DNA of 64,000 bases. It comes from Paraburkholderia translucens. Its GTDB lineage: Bacteria; Pseudomonadota; Gammaproteobacteria; Burkholderiales; Burkholderiaceae. Under the pieces are notes generated by a model. The model was not told where the DNA came from. It made no database searches and saw nothing but the letters and a program-made list of their open reading frames with translations. Made by a program: the position numbers and the translations under genes. The DNA lies in assembly GCF_020881035.1 (NCBI RefSeq), contig NZ_JAJITC010000008.1, forward strand, positions 62,001 through 126,000. The letters are read 5' to 3'. Of this stretch, positions 49,297 to 61,422 are shown one piece after another; position 1 is the stretch's first letter, and every line of letters begins with the position of its first letter.

Positions 49297-50568
49297 ATGG
49301 ATATCGACCAGTACATGACCGACCTCGGCCGGCGCGCCCGCCAGGCTTCGCGCGCGATGGCGCGTGCCTCGACCGCCGCGAAGAATGCGGCGCTCGCGGC
49401 CGTGGCCGAGGCTATCGAGCGCGATGCCCATCTGCTGAAGGCGGCCAACGCGCGCGACCTCGAACGCGCTCGCGGCAAGGGGCACGACGCCGCGTTCATC
49501 GACCGTTTGACGCTGTCGGACAAGGCGCTGAAGACGATGGTCGAAGGCCTGCGCCAGGTCGCGGCACTTGCCGACCCGATCGGTGAGATCAGCAATCTGA
49601 AGTATCGGCCGAGCGGCATCCAGGTCGGCCAGATGCGTGTGCCGCTCGGCGTGATCGGCATCATCTACGAATCGCGCCCGAACGTGACGATCGACGCGGC
49701 CGCCTTGTGCCTGAAGTCCGGCAACGCAACCATTCTGCGCGGTGGCTCGGAAGCGCTCGAATGCAACACCGCCCTCGCGAAGCTGATCGCCGAAGGGCTC
49801 GAAGCCGCCGGCTTGCCGCAGGACGCGGTGCAGGTGGTCGCAACGTCGGACCGCGCGGCGGTCGGCAAGCTGATCACGATGACCGAGTACGTCGACGTGA
49901 TCGTGCCGCGCGGCGGCAAGAGCCTGATCGAGCGTCTGATGAACGAAGCGCGCGTGCCGATGATCAAGCACCTCGACGGCATCTGCCACGTCTATGTCGA
50001 CGATCGCGCCGACCTGGCGAAGGCGCTCAACGTTTGCGACAACGCAAAGACGCACCGCTACGGCACCTGCAACACGATGGAGACGCTGCTGGTCGCGCGC
50101 GGCATCGCGGCTGAAGTGCTGCCGCCGCTCGGCAAGCTGTATCGCGGCAAGGAGGTCGAGTTGCGCGTCGACGCGGCGGCGCGCGCGGTGCTGGCCGATG
50201 CGGGCGTCGGTCCGCTCGTCGACGCGACCGAGGAGGACTGGCGCACCGAATATCTCGCACCCGTGCTCGCGATCAAGGTGGTCGACGGCATCGACGCGGC
50301 GATCGAGCACATCAACACGTACAGCTCGCAGCACACCGACGCGATCGTCACCGAAGACCACGACCGCGCGATGCGCTTCCTGCGCGAAGTCGATTCGGCA
50401 AGCGTGATGGTCAACGCGTCGACGCGTTTCGCAGACGGCTTCGAGTTCGGCCTCGGCGCCGAGATCGGCATCTCCAACGACAAGCTGCACGCGCGTGGCC
50501 CGGTCGGTCTCGAAGGGTTGACCTCGCTGAAGTACGTCGTGCTGGGTCACGGCGAGGGCCGTCAATAA
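49297..50568 (+). CDS. proA: Gamma-glutamyl phosphate reductase
   Basis: Reduces gamma-glutamyl phosphate to glutamate semialdehyde in proline synthesis. The 423-residue aldehyde-dehydrogenase-fold protein has [31 protein letters not shown], the catalytic cysteine in [34 protein letters not shown] and [24 protein letters not shown] 49297 ([16 protein letters not shown]) is chosen; an ATG two codons earlier (49291) is equally possible by ribosome site. hemJ follows after 61 bp. Confidence 0.97.
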   Translation: MDIDQYMTDLGRRARQASRAMARASTAAKNAALAAVAEAIERDAHLLKAANARDLERARGKGHDAAFIDRLTLSDKALKTMVEGLRQVAALADPIGEISNLKYRPSGIQVGQMRVPLGVIGIIYESRPNVTIDAAALCLKSGNATILRGGSEALECNTALAKLIAEGLEAAGLPQDAVQVVATSDRAAVGKLITMTEYVDVIVPRGGKSLIERLMNEARVPMIKHLDGICHVYVDDRADLAKALNVCDNAKTHRYGTCNTMETLLVARGIAAEVLPPLGKLYRGKEVELRVDAAARAVLADAGVGPLVDATEEDWRTEYLAPVLAIKVVDGIDAAIEHINTYSSQHTDAIVTEDHDRAMRFLREVDSASVMVNASTRFADGFEFGLGAEIGISNDKLHARGPVGLEGLTSLKYVVLGHGEGRQ

Positions 50569-50629
50569 CCACGAATCGAAGTACCGCAACAGCAAGCACC
50601 ACGACAACAAGGACCACAAGGACGCGCCG

Positions 50630-51046
50630 ATGCTCTGGGTAAAGACGTTTCACATTGTTTTGATTGCTTCCTGGTTTGCCGGCCTCTTCTATCTGCCGCG
50701 CATCTTCGTCAATCTGGCGATGGAAACGGAACCCGCCGCGACGGCGCGTCTTCTGCTGATGGCGCGCAAGCTGTTCCGCTTCATGAGCCTCATTGCCGTG
50801 CCCGCGATCGCGTGCGGGCTGTGGCTGTGGCTCTTCATCGGCATCGGCAGCGGGGAGGGTTGGATTCACGCGAAGGTCGGCGTGGTCGTGCTGCTCGTCA
50901 TCTACAACGTGTATTGCGGCGTGCTGCTGCGCAGGTTCGAGCGCGGCGAGAATCGCCGCTCGGACAAGTGGTATCGGATGTTCAACGAGTTGCCGGTACT
51001 TGGCATGCTCGTGGCGGTCGCGCTGGTGGTGATCAAGCCGTTCTGA
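50630..51046 (+). CDS. hemJ: Protoporphyrinogen oxidase HemJ (UPF0093 family)
   Basis: Oxidises protoporphyrinogen IX to protoporphyrin IX in haem synthesis at the inner membrane. The 138-residue protein has four hydrophobic helices and the conserved start LWVKTFHIVLIASWFAGLFYLPRIFVNLA, including the histidine and arginine that are invariant in the family. The segment GWIHAKVGVVVLLVIYNVYCGVLLRRFERGENRRSDKWYRMFNELPVLGM follows in conserved form. A strong terminator lies 48 bp downstream. Confidence 0.93.
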   Translation: MLWVKTFHIVLIASWFAGLFYLPRIFVNLAMETEPAATARLLLMARKLFRFMSLIAVPAIACGLWLWLFIGIGSGEGWIHAKVGVVVLLVIYNVYCGVLLRRFERGENRRSDKWYRMFNELPVLGMLVAVALVVIKPF

Positions 51047-51093
51047 GCGATTGAAGGCGCTCAACGTCGCTTGGCGCCGCGCTGGAAAAGACC

Positions 51094-51139
51094 AAAGGGC
51101 GGTGTGCCGGTTGAACGGCACACCGCCCTTTGTTTTATT
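51094..51139 (+). terminator. Bidirectional terminator between hemJ and hexR
   Basis: A 16-bp perfect stem, aaagggcggtgtgccg / cggcacaccgcccttt, with a 6-nt loop and the T-rich tail GTTTTATTT; the A-run on the other side serves hexR. Confidence 0.93.
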
Positions 51140-51151
51140 TGTCGCAGCGGC

Positions 51152-51997
51152 TTAACTCTGCGAATCCACCCGCCGCCGATGAATCACTTCCTTGGTCTGC
51201 GCGAGCTTTTCCACCAGTTCCGGCCCGCGGCTCAGCGCGACGCCGACCGCCAGAATGTCGCCGATCGCCAGATGCGACACGCGCGAGGTCATCGGCGAAA
51301 AGATATCCGTGTCTTCGTCGACGTTTGCAAACAGGCCCACAGTTGCCAGCCGCGCGAGCGGCGAATTGCCGTGCGTGATCGCGATCACCTTTGCGCCTGC
51401 CTTCAGCGCGGCCTTCGCGGCGTCGATGATGTCGCGCGTGCGGCCCGTGTTCGAGATCGCGACCACGACGTCGCCCTCGCCCAGCAGCGCCGCCGACATC
51501 AGAAACGTATGCGGGTCCGAATAGGCGACGCTCGGCATGCCGAGCCGAAAGAACTTGTGCTGCACGTCGAGTGCGGCGATGCCCGAGCCGCCCGCGCCGT
51601 AGAACTCGATACGCTTCGCCCGCGCGAGCATGTCGATGGCCGCGGCGACGCTATCCGACGACAGATTGTTGCGCACCTGGATCAGCGCGCCGATGGTCCG
51701 GTCAAGCACCTTCGCGGCGACGCCCGGCGTCGGCTCGTCGGGCCGCACGTCGCGATAGACGGCCGGCACTTCGGCGGCGATGCCCTGTGCAAGGCGGATC
51801 TTGAACTCGCGAAAGCCGGAAAAGCCGAGCGCGTGACAGAACCGCGCGATCGTCGGCTGACTCACGCCCGCCCGCGCGGCGACCTCGGTCATCGAGAGAT
51901 CGAGCACCTCGCGCGGCGCCTCGATCACGTAATCGGCCAGCTTGCGCTCGGACGGGCGCAACTGATCGCGCATCTGCTCCACCTGGGACAGCATCAT
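51152..51997 (-). CDS. hexR: HexR-type transcriptional regulator (RpiR family)
   Basis: Repressor/activator of the Entner-Doudoroff genes, released by KDPG in known relatives. The 281-residue protein has an N-terminal RpiR helix-turn-helix (LRPSERKLADYVIEAPREVLDLSMTEVAARAGVSQPTIARFCHALGFSGFREFKIRLAQ). A C-terminal SIS sugar-phosphate-binding domain follows (IEFYGAGGSGIAALDVQHKFFRLG, VVVAISNTGRTRDIIDAAKAALKAGAKVIAIT). It is divergent from edd with two palindromic HexR-like boxes in between. ATG 51997 and the next codon ATG 51994 are both usable. Confidence 0.93.
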   Translation of the reverse strand: MMLSQVEQMRDQLRPSERKLADYVIEAPREVLDLSMTEVAARAGVSQPTIARFCHALGFSGFREFKIRLAQGIAAEVPAVYRDVRPDEPTPGVAAKVLDRTIGALIQVRNNLSSDSVAAAIDMLARAKRIEFYGAGGSGIAALDVQHKFFRLGMPSVAYSDPHTFLMSAALLGEGDVVVAISNTGRTRDIIDAAKAALKAGAKVIAITHGNSPLARLATVGLFANVDEDTDIFSPMTSRVSHLAIGDILAVGVALSRGPELVEKLAQTKEVIHRRRVDSQS

Positions 51998-52065
51998 TGG
52001 AAAACTCGCACTATGCTGAAGAACGTGTGGACTATATCCGATTGGCTGTGGGCGCACAAAACGTA

Positions 52066-52080
52066 TGTACAAAAACTACA
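52066..52080. promoter_or_regulatory. HexR-like operator, site A
   Basis: TGTACAAAAACTACA has perfect TGTA-N7-TACA arms, as in the known HexR box TGTAATTAAATTACA. It lies 69 bp upstream of the hexR start, in the hexR-edd gap. Confidence 0.65.
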
Positions 52081-52197
52081 TATCGATGAGTAAGCGTATT
52101 CCCTGGGTTTCGGGTGTAAAGCGTGCAAGCGCCGTCCATAGGGCGAGGCGGCCATTGGTCGGTTGCGGCGCCGCAGCAGAGTTCATTGTTGCGATCG

Positions 52198-52212
52198 TGT
52201 AGTTTTTCTACT
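52198..52212. promoter_or_regulatory. HexR-like operator, site B
   Basis: TGTAGTTTTTCTACT matches TGTA-N7-TACA except for the final base. It lies 84 bp upstream of the edd start. Confidence 0.55.
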
Positions 52213-52295
52213 AACATGGCCTCGTTCGACAACACAACCCCGCGATACCGCCCGGTGTCATGCATGCGCCTGCCGCCCACGACGAAGGAGCTCCG

Positions 52296-54239
<1,944 letters not shown>

Positions 54240-54241
54240 AC

Positions 54242-54883
54242 ATGACGTCGAAAACAGTAAGCGATATCGTGCGCCTCGGCCCGGTCATTCCGGTGCTCGC
54301 GTTCGACACGGTCGAACAGGGCGAACACGTGTCGCGCGCATTGCACGCGGGCGGCGTGAAAGTGCTCGAAATCACGCTGCGCACGCCGGCGGGCCTCGGC
54401 GCGATCGAGCGTGCGTGCGAGCTTGCCGACGATATCGTGGTCGGTGTCGGCACGCTCACGAAGCCCGAGCACTGCGAGCAGGCGAAGAAGGCGGGCGCAC
54501 AGTTCGGCGTGTCGCCGGGCTTGACCAAAGAGTTGCACCAGGCCGCGCAGGATGCGGGTCTGCCGCTGCTGCCCGGCGTGATGACGCCGTCGGACATCAT
54601 CCTCGCGCTCGAACTCGGCTACGAGATCGTCAAGTTTTTCCCCGCGCAGCAGGCGGGCGGCGTGCCGATGCTGCAGGCGTTCCACGGCCCGTTCCCGGCG
54701 CTGAAGTTCTGCCCGACCGGCGGCATCACGCCGGAAAGCGCACCGCATTTCCTATCCTTGCCGAACGTGGTTTGCGTCGGCGGTTCGTGGCTCACGCCGA
54801 AGGCCGCGCTTGCAGCAAAGAACTGGGATGAAGTCACGCGCCTCGCGCGCGCCGCGAGTCAGCTGGCCGCGCCCGCGCACTAA
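54242..54883 (+). CDS. eda: KDPG aldolase
   Basis: Cleaves 2-keto-3-deoxy-6-phosphogluconate to pyruvate and glyceraldehyde 3-phosphate. The 213-residue class I aldolase has the catalytic glutamate E43 in KVLEITLRTPAG, the Schiff-base lysine K131 in YEIVKFFPAQQAGG, and the phosphate site CPTGGITPESAPHFLSLPNV. AAGGAG precedes the ATG. It forms a tight operon with edd and is followed by a strong terminator. Confidence 0.98.
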   Translation: MTSKTVSDIVRLGPVIPVLAFDTVEQGEHVSRALHAGGVKVLEITLRTPAGLGAIERACELADDIVVGVGTLTKPEHCEQAKKAGAQFGVSPGLTKELHQAAQDAGLPLLPGVMTPSDIILALELGYEIVKFFPAQQAGGVPMLQAFHGPFPALKFCPTGGITPESAPHFLSLPNVVCVGGSWLTPKAALAAKNWDEVTRLARAASQLAAPAH

Positions 54884-54922
54884 ACCGCGCCAGAGCCCAC
54901 CGATTACCTGAACAGGGCCCCG

Positions 54923-54973
54923 GAGCCTCGCCGACACAGCCGCACCAGGCTGTCGCGGCGAGGCTCTTTTTTT
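54923..54973 (+). terminator. Terminator after eda
   Basis: An 11-bp outer stem gagcctcgccg / cggcgaggctc with an inner acagcc / ggctgt stem is followed by TTTTTTT. Confidence 0.93.
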
Positions 54974-55135
54974 GCTATCTATGCGTGCTGGATTTGCGCG
55001 CGCTATCGGGAAACAAACAGTAAAATTCAGCCACCGCGCGGCTAGCCGGGTTTTCAGGCATCGCGCAGGTTGCCGTGAGACGAAGTGCCGGCCGTGTCCG
55101 CACCCAGAAATCAATAACTTAAAGGAGTAGGCTTC

Positions 55136-56539
55136 ATGGAAGCTGTCCACGGCAGCATGCTGCTGGTCTACGCATTGATCGCGATCGCGTTGCTGATCCT
55201 GCTGATCACGCGTTTCAAGGTCTATCCGTTTCTCGTCCTGATCATCGTCTCGCTGCTGCTCGGCCTCGTGGCCGGCATGCCGATGCAGACCATCGTCAAA
55301 TCGTTCGAAACAGGTAACGGCAACACGCTTGGGCATATCGCCATCGTGGTCGGTCTCGGCACGATGCTCGGCAAGATGATGGCCGAATCGGGCGGCGCCG
55401 AGCGCGTCGCGACCACGCTGATCAACTGGTTCGGTGAGAAACACATTCACTGGGCGATGATGGTCGTCGCGATCATCGTCGGCTTGCCGGTGTTCTTCGA
55501 AGTCGGTTTCGTGCTGCTGATTCCGATTGCATTCAACGTCGCCAGGCGCACCAACAAATCGCTGCTGCTAATCGGCCTGCCGATGGTCGCGGGTCTGTCC
55601 GTCGTGCACGGGCTGATTCCGCCGCACCCGGCGGCGCTGCTCGCCGTGCAGGCATTTCACGCGGACATCGGCAAGACGATCGCCTACGGTCTGATCGTCG
55701 GCGTGCCGTGCGCAATCGTCGCCGGTCCGCTGTTCGCGCTGCTGGTGAGCCGCCATATCCAGTTGCCGAAGGAAAATCCGCTTGCCGCGCAATTCCTCGG
55801 CAGCGATGTGAAGGACGCCAACGGCGTTCAAGCTGGCAACGCCGTGCAAGCGAACGCAGCGAAACGCGAATTGCCGGGCTTCGGCATCACGCTGGTCACG
55901 ATCCTGTTGCCGGTGGTCCTGATGCTGGTGGGCAGCTGGGCCGACCTGGTCTTCGAGCCGAAGACGCTGCCCAACGATCTGCTGCGCTTCTTCGGCAACA
56001 CCGACGTCGCGCTGCTGACGGCCGTGCTGGTCAGTTTCTGGACCTTCGGCGCGAGCCGCGGTTTTACGCGCGATCAGATCCAGAAGTTCTGCGGCGAGTG
56101 TCTCGCGCCGATCGCCGGCATTACACTGATCGTCGGTGCGGGCGGCGGTTTTGGCCGCGTCCTGATGGATAGCGGCATTTCGAAGGAAATCACCAACGTG
56201 GCGACCGCGGTGCATCTGTCGCCGTTGCTGTTCGGCTGGCTCGTCGCGGCAATGATCCGTCTCGCGACCGGCTCGGCCACCGTCGCCATGACGACCGCCT
56301 GCGGCATCGTCGCGCCGATCGCGGCGGCTGGTGCGGTGCAGGTGAGGCCGGAGCTGATGGTGCTCGCGACCGGCTCGGGCTCGCTGATCTTCTCGCACGT
56401 GAACGACGGCGGCTTCTGGCTGATCAAGGAATATTTCGGCATGACGGTGGGGCAGACCTTCAAGACCTGGTCGCTCCTCGAAACCATCATTTCGGTGATG
56501 GGGCTGGGCCTGACCTTCGCACTCGCGGCGGTCCTATAA
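55136..56539 (+). CDS. Gluconate permease, GntP family
   Basis: Imports gluconate or a close sugar acid by proton symport. The 467-residue protein has about 12-14 hydrophobic helices. The GntP family motifs include VGLGTMLGKMMAESGGAERVA, LPVFFEVGFVLLIPIAFNVAR, GLIPPHPAALLAV and ATGSATVAMTTACGIVAP, ending SGSLIFSHVNDGGFWLIKEYFGM. TAAAGGAG precedes the ATG. gntK follows after 10 bp, so the substrate is probably gluconate. A weak -10 (TAAAAT, 55021-55026) lies upstream, after the eda terminator, so the pair has its own promoter. Confidence 0.95.
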   Translation: MEAVHGSMLLVYALIAIALLILLITRFKVYPFLVLIIVSLLLGLVAGMPMQTIVKSFETGNGNTLGHIAIVVGLGTMLGKMMAESGGAERVATTLINWFGEKHIHWAMMVVAIIVGLPVFFEVGFVLLIPIAFNVARRTNKSLLLIGLPMVAGLSVVHGLIPPHPAALLAVQAFHADIGKTIAYGLIVGVPCAIVAGPLFALLVSRHIQLPKENPLAAQFLGSDVKDANGVQAGNAVQANAAKRELPGFGITLVTILLPVVLMLVGSWADLVFEPKTLPNDLLRFFGNTDVALLTAVLVSFWTFGASRGFTRDQIQKFCGECLAPIAGITLIVGAGGGFGRVLMDSGISKEITNVATAVHLSPLLFGWLVAAMIRLATGSATVAMTTACGIVAPIAAAGAVQVRPELMVLATGSGSLIFSHVNDGGFWLIKEYFGMTVGQTFKTWSLLETIISVMGLGLTFALAAVL

Positions 56540-56549
56540 GGAGCTTCAA

Positions 56550-57044
56550 ATGATTCTGATCGCAATGGGCGTGTCGGGCGCCGGCAAGACGAGGATTGGC
56601 GAAATGCTGGCCGAGCGCCTGCATTGCGCGTTCACCGACGGCGACGCGTTCCATAGCGCGGCGAACAAGGAGAAGATGCACCACGGCATCCCGCTCACCG
56701 ACGAAGACCGCTGGCCGTGGCTGAAGACGATCCGCGCGGCGATCGAGGAAAAGCAGAAGGCGGGCGAGACGGCGGTGTTCACGTGTTCGTCGCTGAAGCG
56801 TTCGTACCGCGACATTCTGCGCGCCGGCGACAAGGACGTGTGCTTCGTCTACCTGAAGGGTTCGCGCGAGGTGCTCGCGGAGCGTCTCGGGCATCGCACC
56901 GGGCACTTCTTCGATCCGTCGCTGCTGCAAAGCCAGCTCGATACGCTCGAGGAGCCCGGCGACGATGAAGCGATCACAGTCAGCATCGAGATGACGCCGG
57001 AGCAGATCGTCGACGAGGTGCTCAAGCAGGTCCAAACGCGCTGA
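56550..57044 (+). CDS. gntK: Gluconokinase
   Basis: Phosphorylates gluconate to 6-phosphogluconate, the substrate of Edd. The 164-residue P-loop kinase has GVSGAGKT at residues 7-14, FTDGDAFHSAANKEKMHHGIPLTDEDRWPWL, TCSSLKRSYRDILR and YLKGSREVLAERLGHRTGHFFDP, all GntK hallmarks. It completes the module gluconate permease-GntK-Edd-Eda found in this 5-kb stretch. Confidence 0.97.
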   Translation: MILIAMGVSGAGKTRIGEMLAERLHCAFTDGDAFHSAANKEKMHHGIPLTDEDRWPWLKTIRAAIEEKQKAGETAVFTCSSLKRSYRDILRAGDKDVCFVYLKGSREVLAERLGHRTGHFFDPSLLQSQLDTLEEPGDDEAITVSIEMTPEQIVDEVLKQVQTR

Positions 57045-57085
57045 GTCTTTGATTTCGGCGCGTTCCGGCTTCTCGAACGCAGGAC

Positions 57086-57118
57086 GAAAAAAAGGCCGCT
57101 CCACGGAGCGGCTTTTTT
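57086..57118 (+). terminator. Bidirectional terminator between gntK and purB
   Basis: AAAAAAAGGCCGCTC-CACG-GAGCGGCTTTTTT: a GC stem with A and T flanks serving both convergent genes. Confidence 0.9.
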
Positions 57119-57142
57119 ATGCGCCGAAGCGGAGGCCGACGA

Positions 57143-58561
<1,419 letters not shown>

Positions 58562-58653
58562 TCAGCGAGCGGATCGGAAACGCAGGGAATCGGGAATTTT
58601 ACCACTGTGACGTGATGGGCCTGCCCGGTTGCGTCAGCCGCTGCCCGCGCCGC

Positions 58654-58659
58654 TAGAAT
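58654..58659 (+). promoter_or_regulatory. Possible -10 box for the LysR regulator
   Basis: TAGAAT 37 bp before the start codon, with TTGCGT (58629-58634) at a long 19-bp spacing as a possible -35. Confidence 0.35.
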
Positions 58660-58695
58660 GCAGACTTCTTTCCTCCCGCCGGCAAGCGCAATCGC

Positions 58696-59652
58696 ATGGA
58701 ACTGAAATGGCTCGAAGACTTCATTTCGCTCGCGGAAACGCGTAGTTTCAGCCGCTCGGCCGAATTGCGCCACGTTACGCAGCCGGCTTTCTCGCGACGC
58801 ATCCAGGCGCTCGAAGCGTGGCTCGGCACGGAACTGATCGACCGCTCGGTTTATCCGACGCGCCTGACGGCGGCCGGCCAGGTGTTCAACGAGCAGGCAC
58901 TCGCGATGCTGTCGCAGTTCCACGAGGCGCGCGCGCTGCTGCGCGGCCACACGGCCACACCGCAGGCGACGATCGAATTCGCAGTGCCGCACACGCTGTC
59001 GCTCACGTACTTCCCGCGCTGGCTGCAGCGTATCGAGGCGCAGATGGGCCCGATCCACACCCGACTGCGCGCGCTGAACGTGCACGACGCGGCGCTGTCG
59101 CTGGTGGAAGGCGGTTGCGATCTGATGATGGGCTATCACCACCCGAGCCATCCGGTCGCGCTCGATCCGGCCCGCTACGACATGCTGACGCTCGGCCATG
59201 AGCCGATCAGCCCATTCTCGGCGCCGGCCCGTGCGGGCCGTCCGCGTTACACGCTGCCGGGCTCCTCCGATGCCCCCGCGCCCTATCTCTCGTACACGCC
59301 GAACGCGTACCTCGGGCGCATGACCGAGGTGATTCTCGCGAACGCGCCGCAGCGCCTGTATCTGGACCGCCTCTACGAAACCGACATGGCCGAGGGGCTC
59401 AAGGCAATGGCGCTCGCCGGCCACGGCGTCGCGTTTCTGCCGCATAGCGCGGTCGAAGACGCGGTGGCCGAAGGCCGCCTGATCCGCCTCGATCGCGCGA
59501 CGCGCGGCACGCCTGAAGGACAACTGACGCTCACCATGGAGATTCGCCTGTATCGCGACAAGCTCGCCGCGAAAAGCGACGACGCGCGTCAGATCCTCGT
59601 GCGGCAGTTATGGGACGTGGTGTCGGAAGAACTCAGGCAGGGGAGTGCATAA
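58696..59652 (+). CDS. LysR-family regulator, HypT-like
   Basis: DNA-binding regulator of 318 residues. The helix-turn-helix spans about residues 4-62 (MELKWLEDFISLAETRSFSRSAELRHVTQPAFSRRIQALEAWLGTELIDRS). The effector domain contains LSYTPNAYLGRMTEVIL and DMAEGLKAMALAGHGVAFLPHSAVEDAVAEGRL, which resemble the corresponding region of E. coli HypT (YjiE), a hypochlorite-responsive regulator; this is from memory of that sequence. A role in oxidative stress or in controlling the neighbouring gdhA is inference only. Divergent from purB. Confidence 0.88.
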   Translation: MELKWLEDFISLAETRSFSRSAELRHVTQPAFSRRIQALEAWLGTELIDRSVYPTRLTAAGQVFNEQALAMLSQFHEARALLRGHTATPQATIEFAVPHTLSLTYFPRWLQRIEAQMGPIHTRLRALNVHDAALSLVEGGCDLMMGYHHPSHPVALDPARYDMLTLGHEPISPFSAPARAGRPRYTLPGSSDAPAPYLSYTPNAYLGRMTEVILANAPQRLYLDRLYETDMAEGLKAMALAGHGVAFLPHSAVEDAVAEGRLIRLDRATRGTPEGQLTLTMEIRLYRDKLAAKSDDARQILVRQLWDVVSEELRQGSA

Positions 59653-59826
59653 AACGCGGCATGAAACGCGGCACGAAACTCGGGCTTGAACCTGCGTCGC
59701 GACGACGCGAATTTGCGGCTTTCCGAACGTTATGCAAAAAAAACATAACAGGATAAGGAAACGGCATTGGATTTCGATACAGCGTTTTTCCACAATGCCC
59801 GTACTCGATCAAACGCCGGAGCGTTC

Positions 59827-61140
59827 ATGTCAATCCAGCAACAAGCCGCGCAATCCGCTTCAACGTTGCAGTCCATTCCCTCGTATCTCAACAGCGACAA
59901 CCTCGGCCCCTGGGGCAATTACCTGCGTCAGGTCGACCGCGTCGCGCCGTATCTTGGTTCGCTGTCCCGCTGGCTCGAAACCCTGAAGCGCCCAAAGCGC
60001 ATTCTCATCGTGGATGTGCCCATCGAGCTCGATAACGGCACGGTCGCGCACTTCGAGGGCTATCGCGTTCAGCACAACGTGTCGCGCGGCCCGGGCAAGG
60101 GCGGCGTGCGTTATCACCAGGACGTTACGCTATCCGAAGTAATGGCGCTGTCCGCGTGGATGTCGGTGAAGAACGCGGCGGTGAACGTGCCGTACGGCGG
60201 CGCGAAGGGCGGCATCCGCGTCGATCCGCGCACGCTGTCGCGTGGTGAGCTGGAGCGTGTGACGCGCCGCTACACGAGCGAAATCGGCATCATCATCGGA
60301 CCGAACACCGACATCCCCGCGCCGGACGTGAACACGAACGAGCAGATCATGGCGTGGATGATGGACACGTACTCGATGAACCAGGGCCAGACCGCCACCG
60401 GCGTCGTGACCGGCAAGCCGATTACGCTCGGCGGCTCGCTCGGGCGTCGCGAGGCGACCGGCCGCGGCGTGTTCGTGGTCGGCTGCGAAGCGGCGCGACG
60501 CATCGGCTTCGACATCGAAGGCGCGCGCATCGCGGTGCAGGGCTTCGGCAACGTCGGCGGGATCGCCGCGCGGCTGTTCCAGGAAGCGGGCGCGAGAGTC
60601 GTCGCGGTGCAGGACCACACCGGCTCGGTGTACAAGTCCACCGGCATCGACGCGGTCGCGCTGCTCGATCACGTCGCGAAGACGGGCGGCGTCGCCGGTT
60701 TCGCTGAGGCCGACGCGATCGCGAGCGATGAGTTCTGGATGGTCGAGTCGGACATCCTGATTCCGGCGGCGCTGGAAAATCAGATCACCGAAAAGAACGC
60801 CGGCAAGATCAGGACGAAGATCATCGTCGAGGGCGCGAACGGCCCGACCACCACGGCGGCCGACGACATCCTGCACGATCGCGGCATCCTCGTGATTCCG
60901 GACGTGGTCGCGAACGCGGGCGGTGTGACCGTTTCGTACTTCGAATGGGTGCAGGACTTCTCGAGCTTCTTCTGGACCGAGGACGAGATCAACGAGCGGC
61001 TCGAGCGCGTAATGCGCGAAGCGTTCGCGGCGGTTTGGCAGGTGTCGAGCGAGCAGAACGTGTCGGTGCGCACGGCGGCGTTTATCGTCGCGTGTAAGCG
61101 GATTCTGCAAGCGCGCGAGATGCGCGGCTTGTATCCCTGA
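59827..61140 (+). CDS. gdhA: Glutamate dehydrogenase (Glu/Leu/Phe/Val dehydrogenase family)
   Basis: Interconverts glutamate and 2-oxoglutarate plus ammonia. The 437-residue hexameric-type enzyme has [28 protein letters not shown] and [15 protein letters not shown] (substrate and catalytic lysines), [21 protein letters not shown], the Rossmann segment [23 protein letters not shown], and [15 protein letters not shown]. The D at the end of the second strand is not obvious, so cofactor preference cannot be called. ATG 59827 follows GGAG. It lies upstream of a glutamate/aspartate importer, which suggests use of imported glutamate. Confidence 0.96.
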   Translation: MSIQQQAAQSASTLQSIPSYLNSDNLGPWGNYLRQVDRVAPYLGSLSRWLETLKRPKRILIVDVPIELDNGTVAHFEGYRVQHNVSRGPGKGGVRYHQDVTLSEVMALSAWMSVKNAAVNVPYGGAKGGIRVDPRTLSRGELERVTRRYTSEIGIIIGPNTDIPAPDVNTNEQIMAWMMDTYSMNQGQTATGVVTGKPITLGGSLGRREATGRGVFVVGCEAARRIGFDIEGARIAVQGFGNVGGIAARLFQEAGARVVAVQDHTGSVYKSTGIDAVALLDHVAKTGGVAGFAEADAIASDEFWMVESDILIPAALENQITEKNAGKIRTKIIVEGANGPTTTAADDILHDRGILVIPDVVANAGGVTVSYFEWVQDFSSFFWTEDEINERLERVMREAFAAVWQVSSEQNVSVRTAAFIVACKRILQAREMRGLYP

Positions 61141-61177
61141 TCGACCGTGTTCTACTCTGTTTGAGACGGCGGTTACG

Positions 61178-61286
61178 CGGCCCGGCTTGCGGGCCGGTAG
61201 GCGCAACCGCCCCGACTTTGAGCATCAGCGCGGTCCACGAGACGGCGTGTTTTACCGGCGGACGACATCTATCGATGCCGTCCGCC
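61178..61286 (+). other. Two hairpins in the gdhA-gltI gap
   Basis: cggcccg / cgggccg (61178-61196) and a longer ggcggacg / cgtccgcc stem (61257-61286, with an inner cat/atg) follow gdhA. Neither has a T-tract. They may end gdhA transcription or belong to the gltI leader region upstream of its promoter. Confidence 0.45.
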
Positions 61287-61364
61287 TTCGCATGTGCGCG
61301 AAAAGGCTGTGCGACGGCGCTGCGGACTCTTCGCGGCGTGCGCGCAACAGCAAAATCAATAGTA

Positions 61365-61394
61365 TTACTTTCAGAAAAATTACTTTGCTACACT
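61365..61394 (+). promoter_or_regulatory. Candidate promoter of the gltIJKL operon
   Basis: TTACTT (61365-61370) and an extended -10 TGCTACACT (TACACT at 61389-61394) are separated by 18 bp within an AT-rich island. The gltI ATG is 29 bp downstream of the -10. Confidence 0.5.
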
Positions 61395-61422
61395 GGCGCC
61401 CGTTCTTGCATAGGAGATCAAG

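Noticed and set aside
48408..49664. 418-codon frame antisense to holA and proA
   Set aside because: It spans two genes and the gap between them on the other strand, with no motif or ribosome site.
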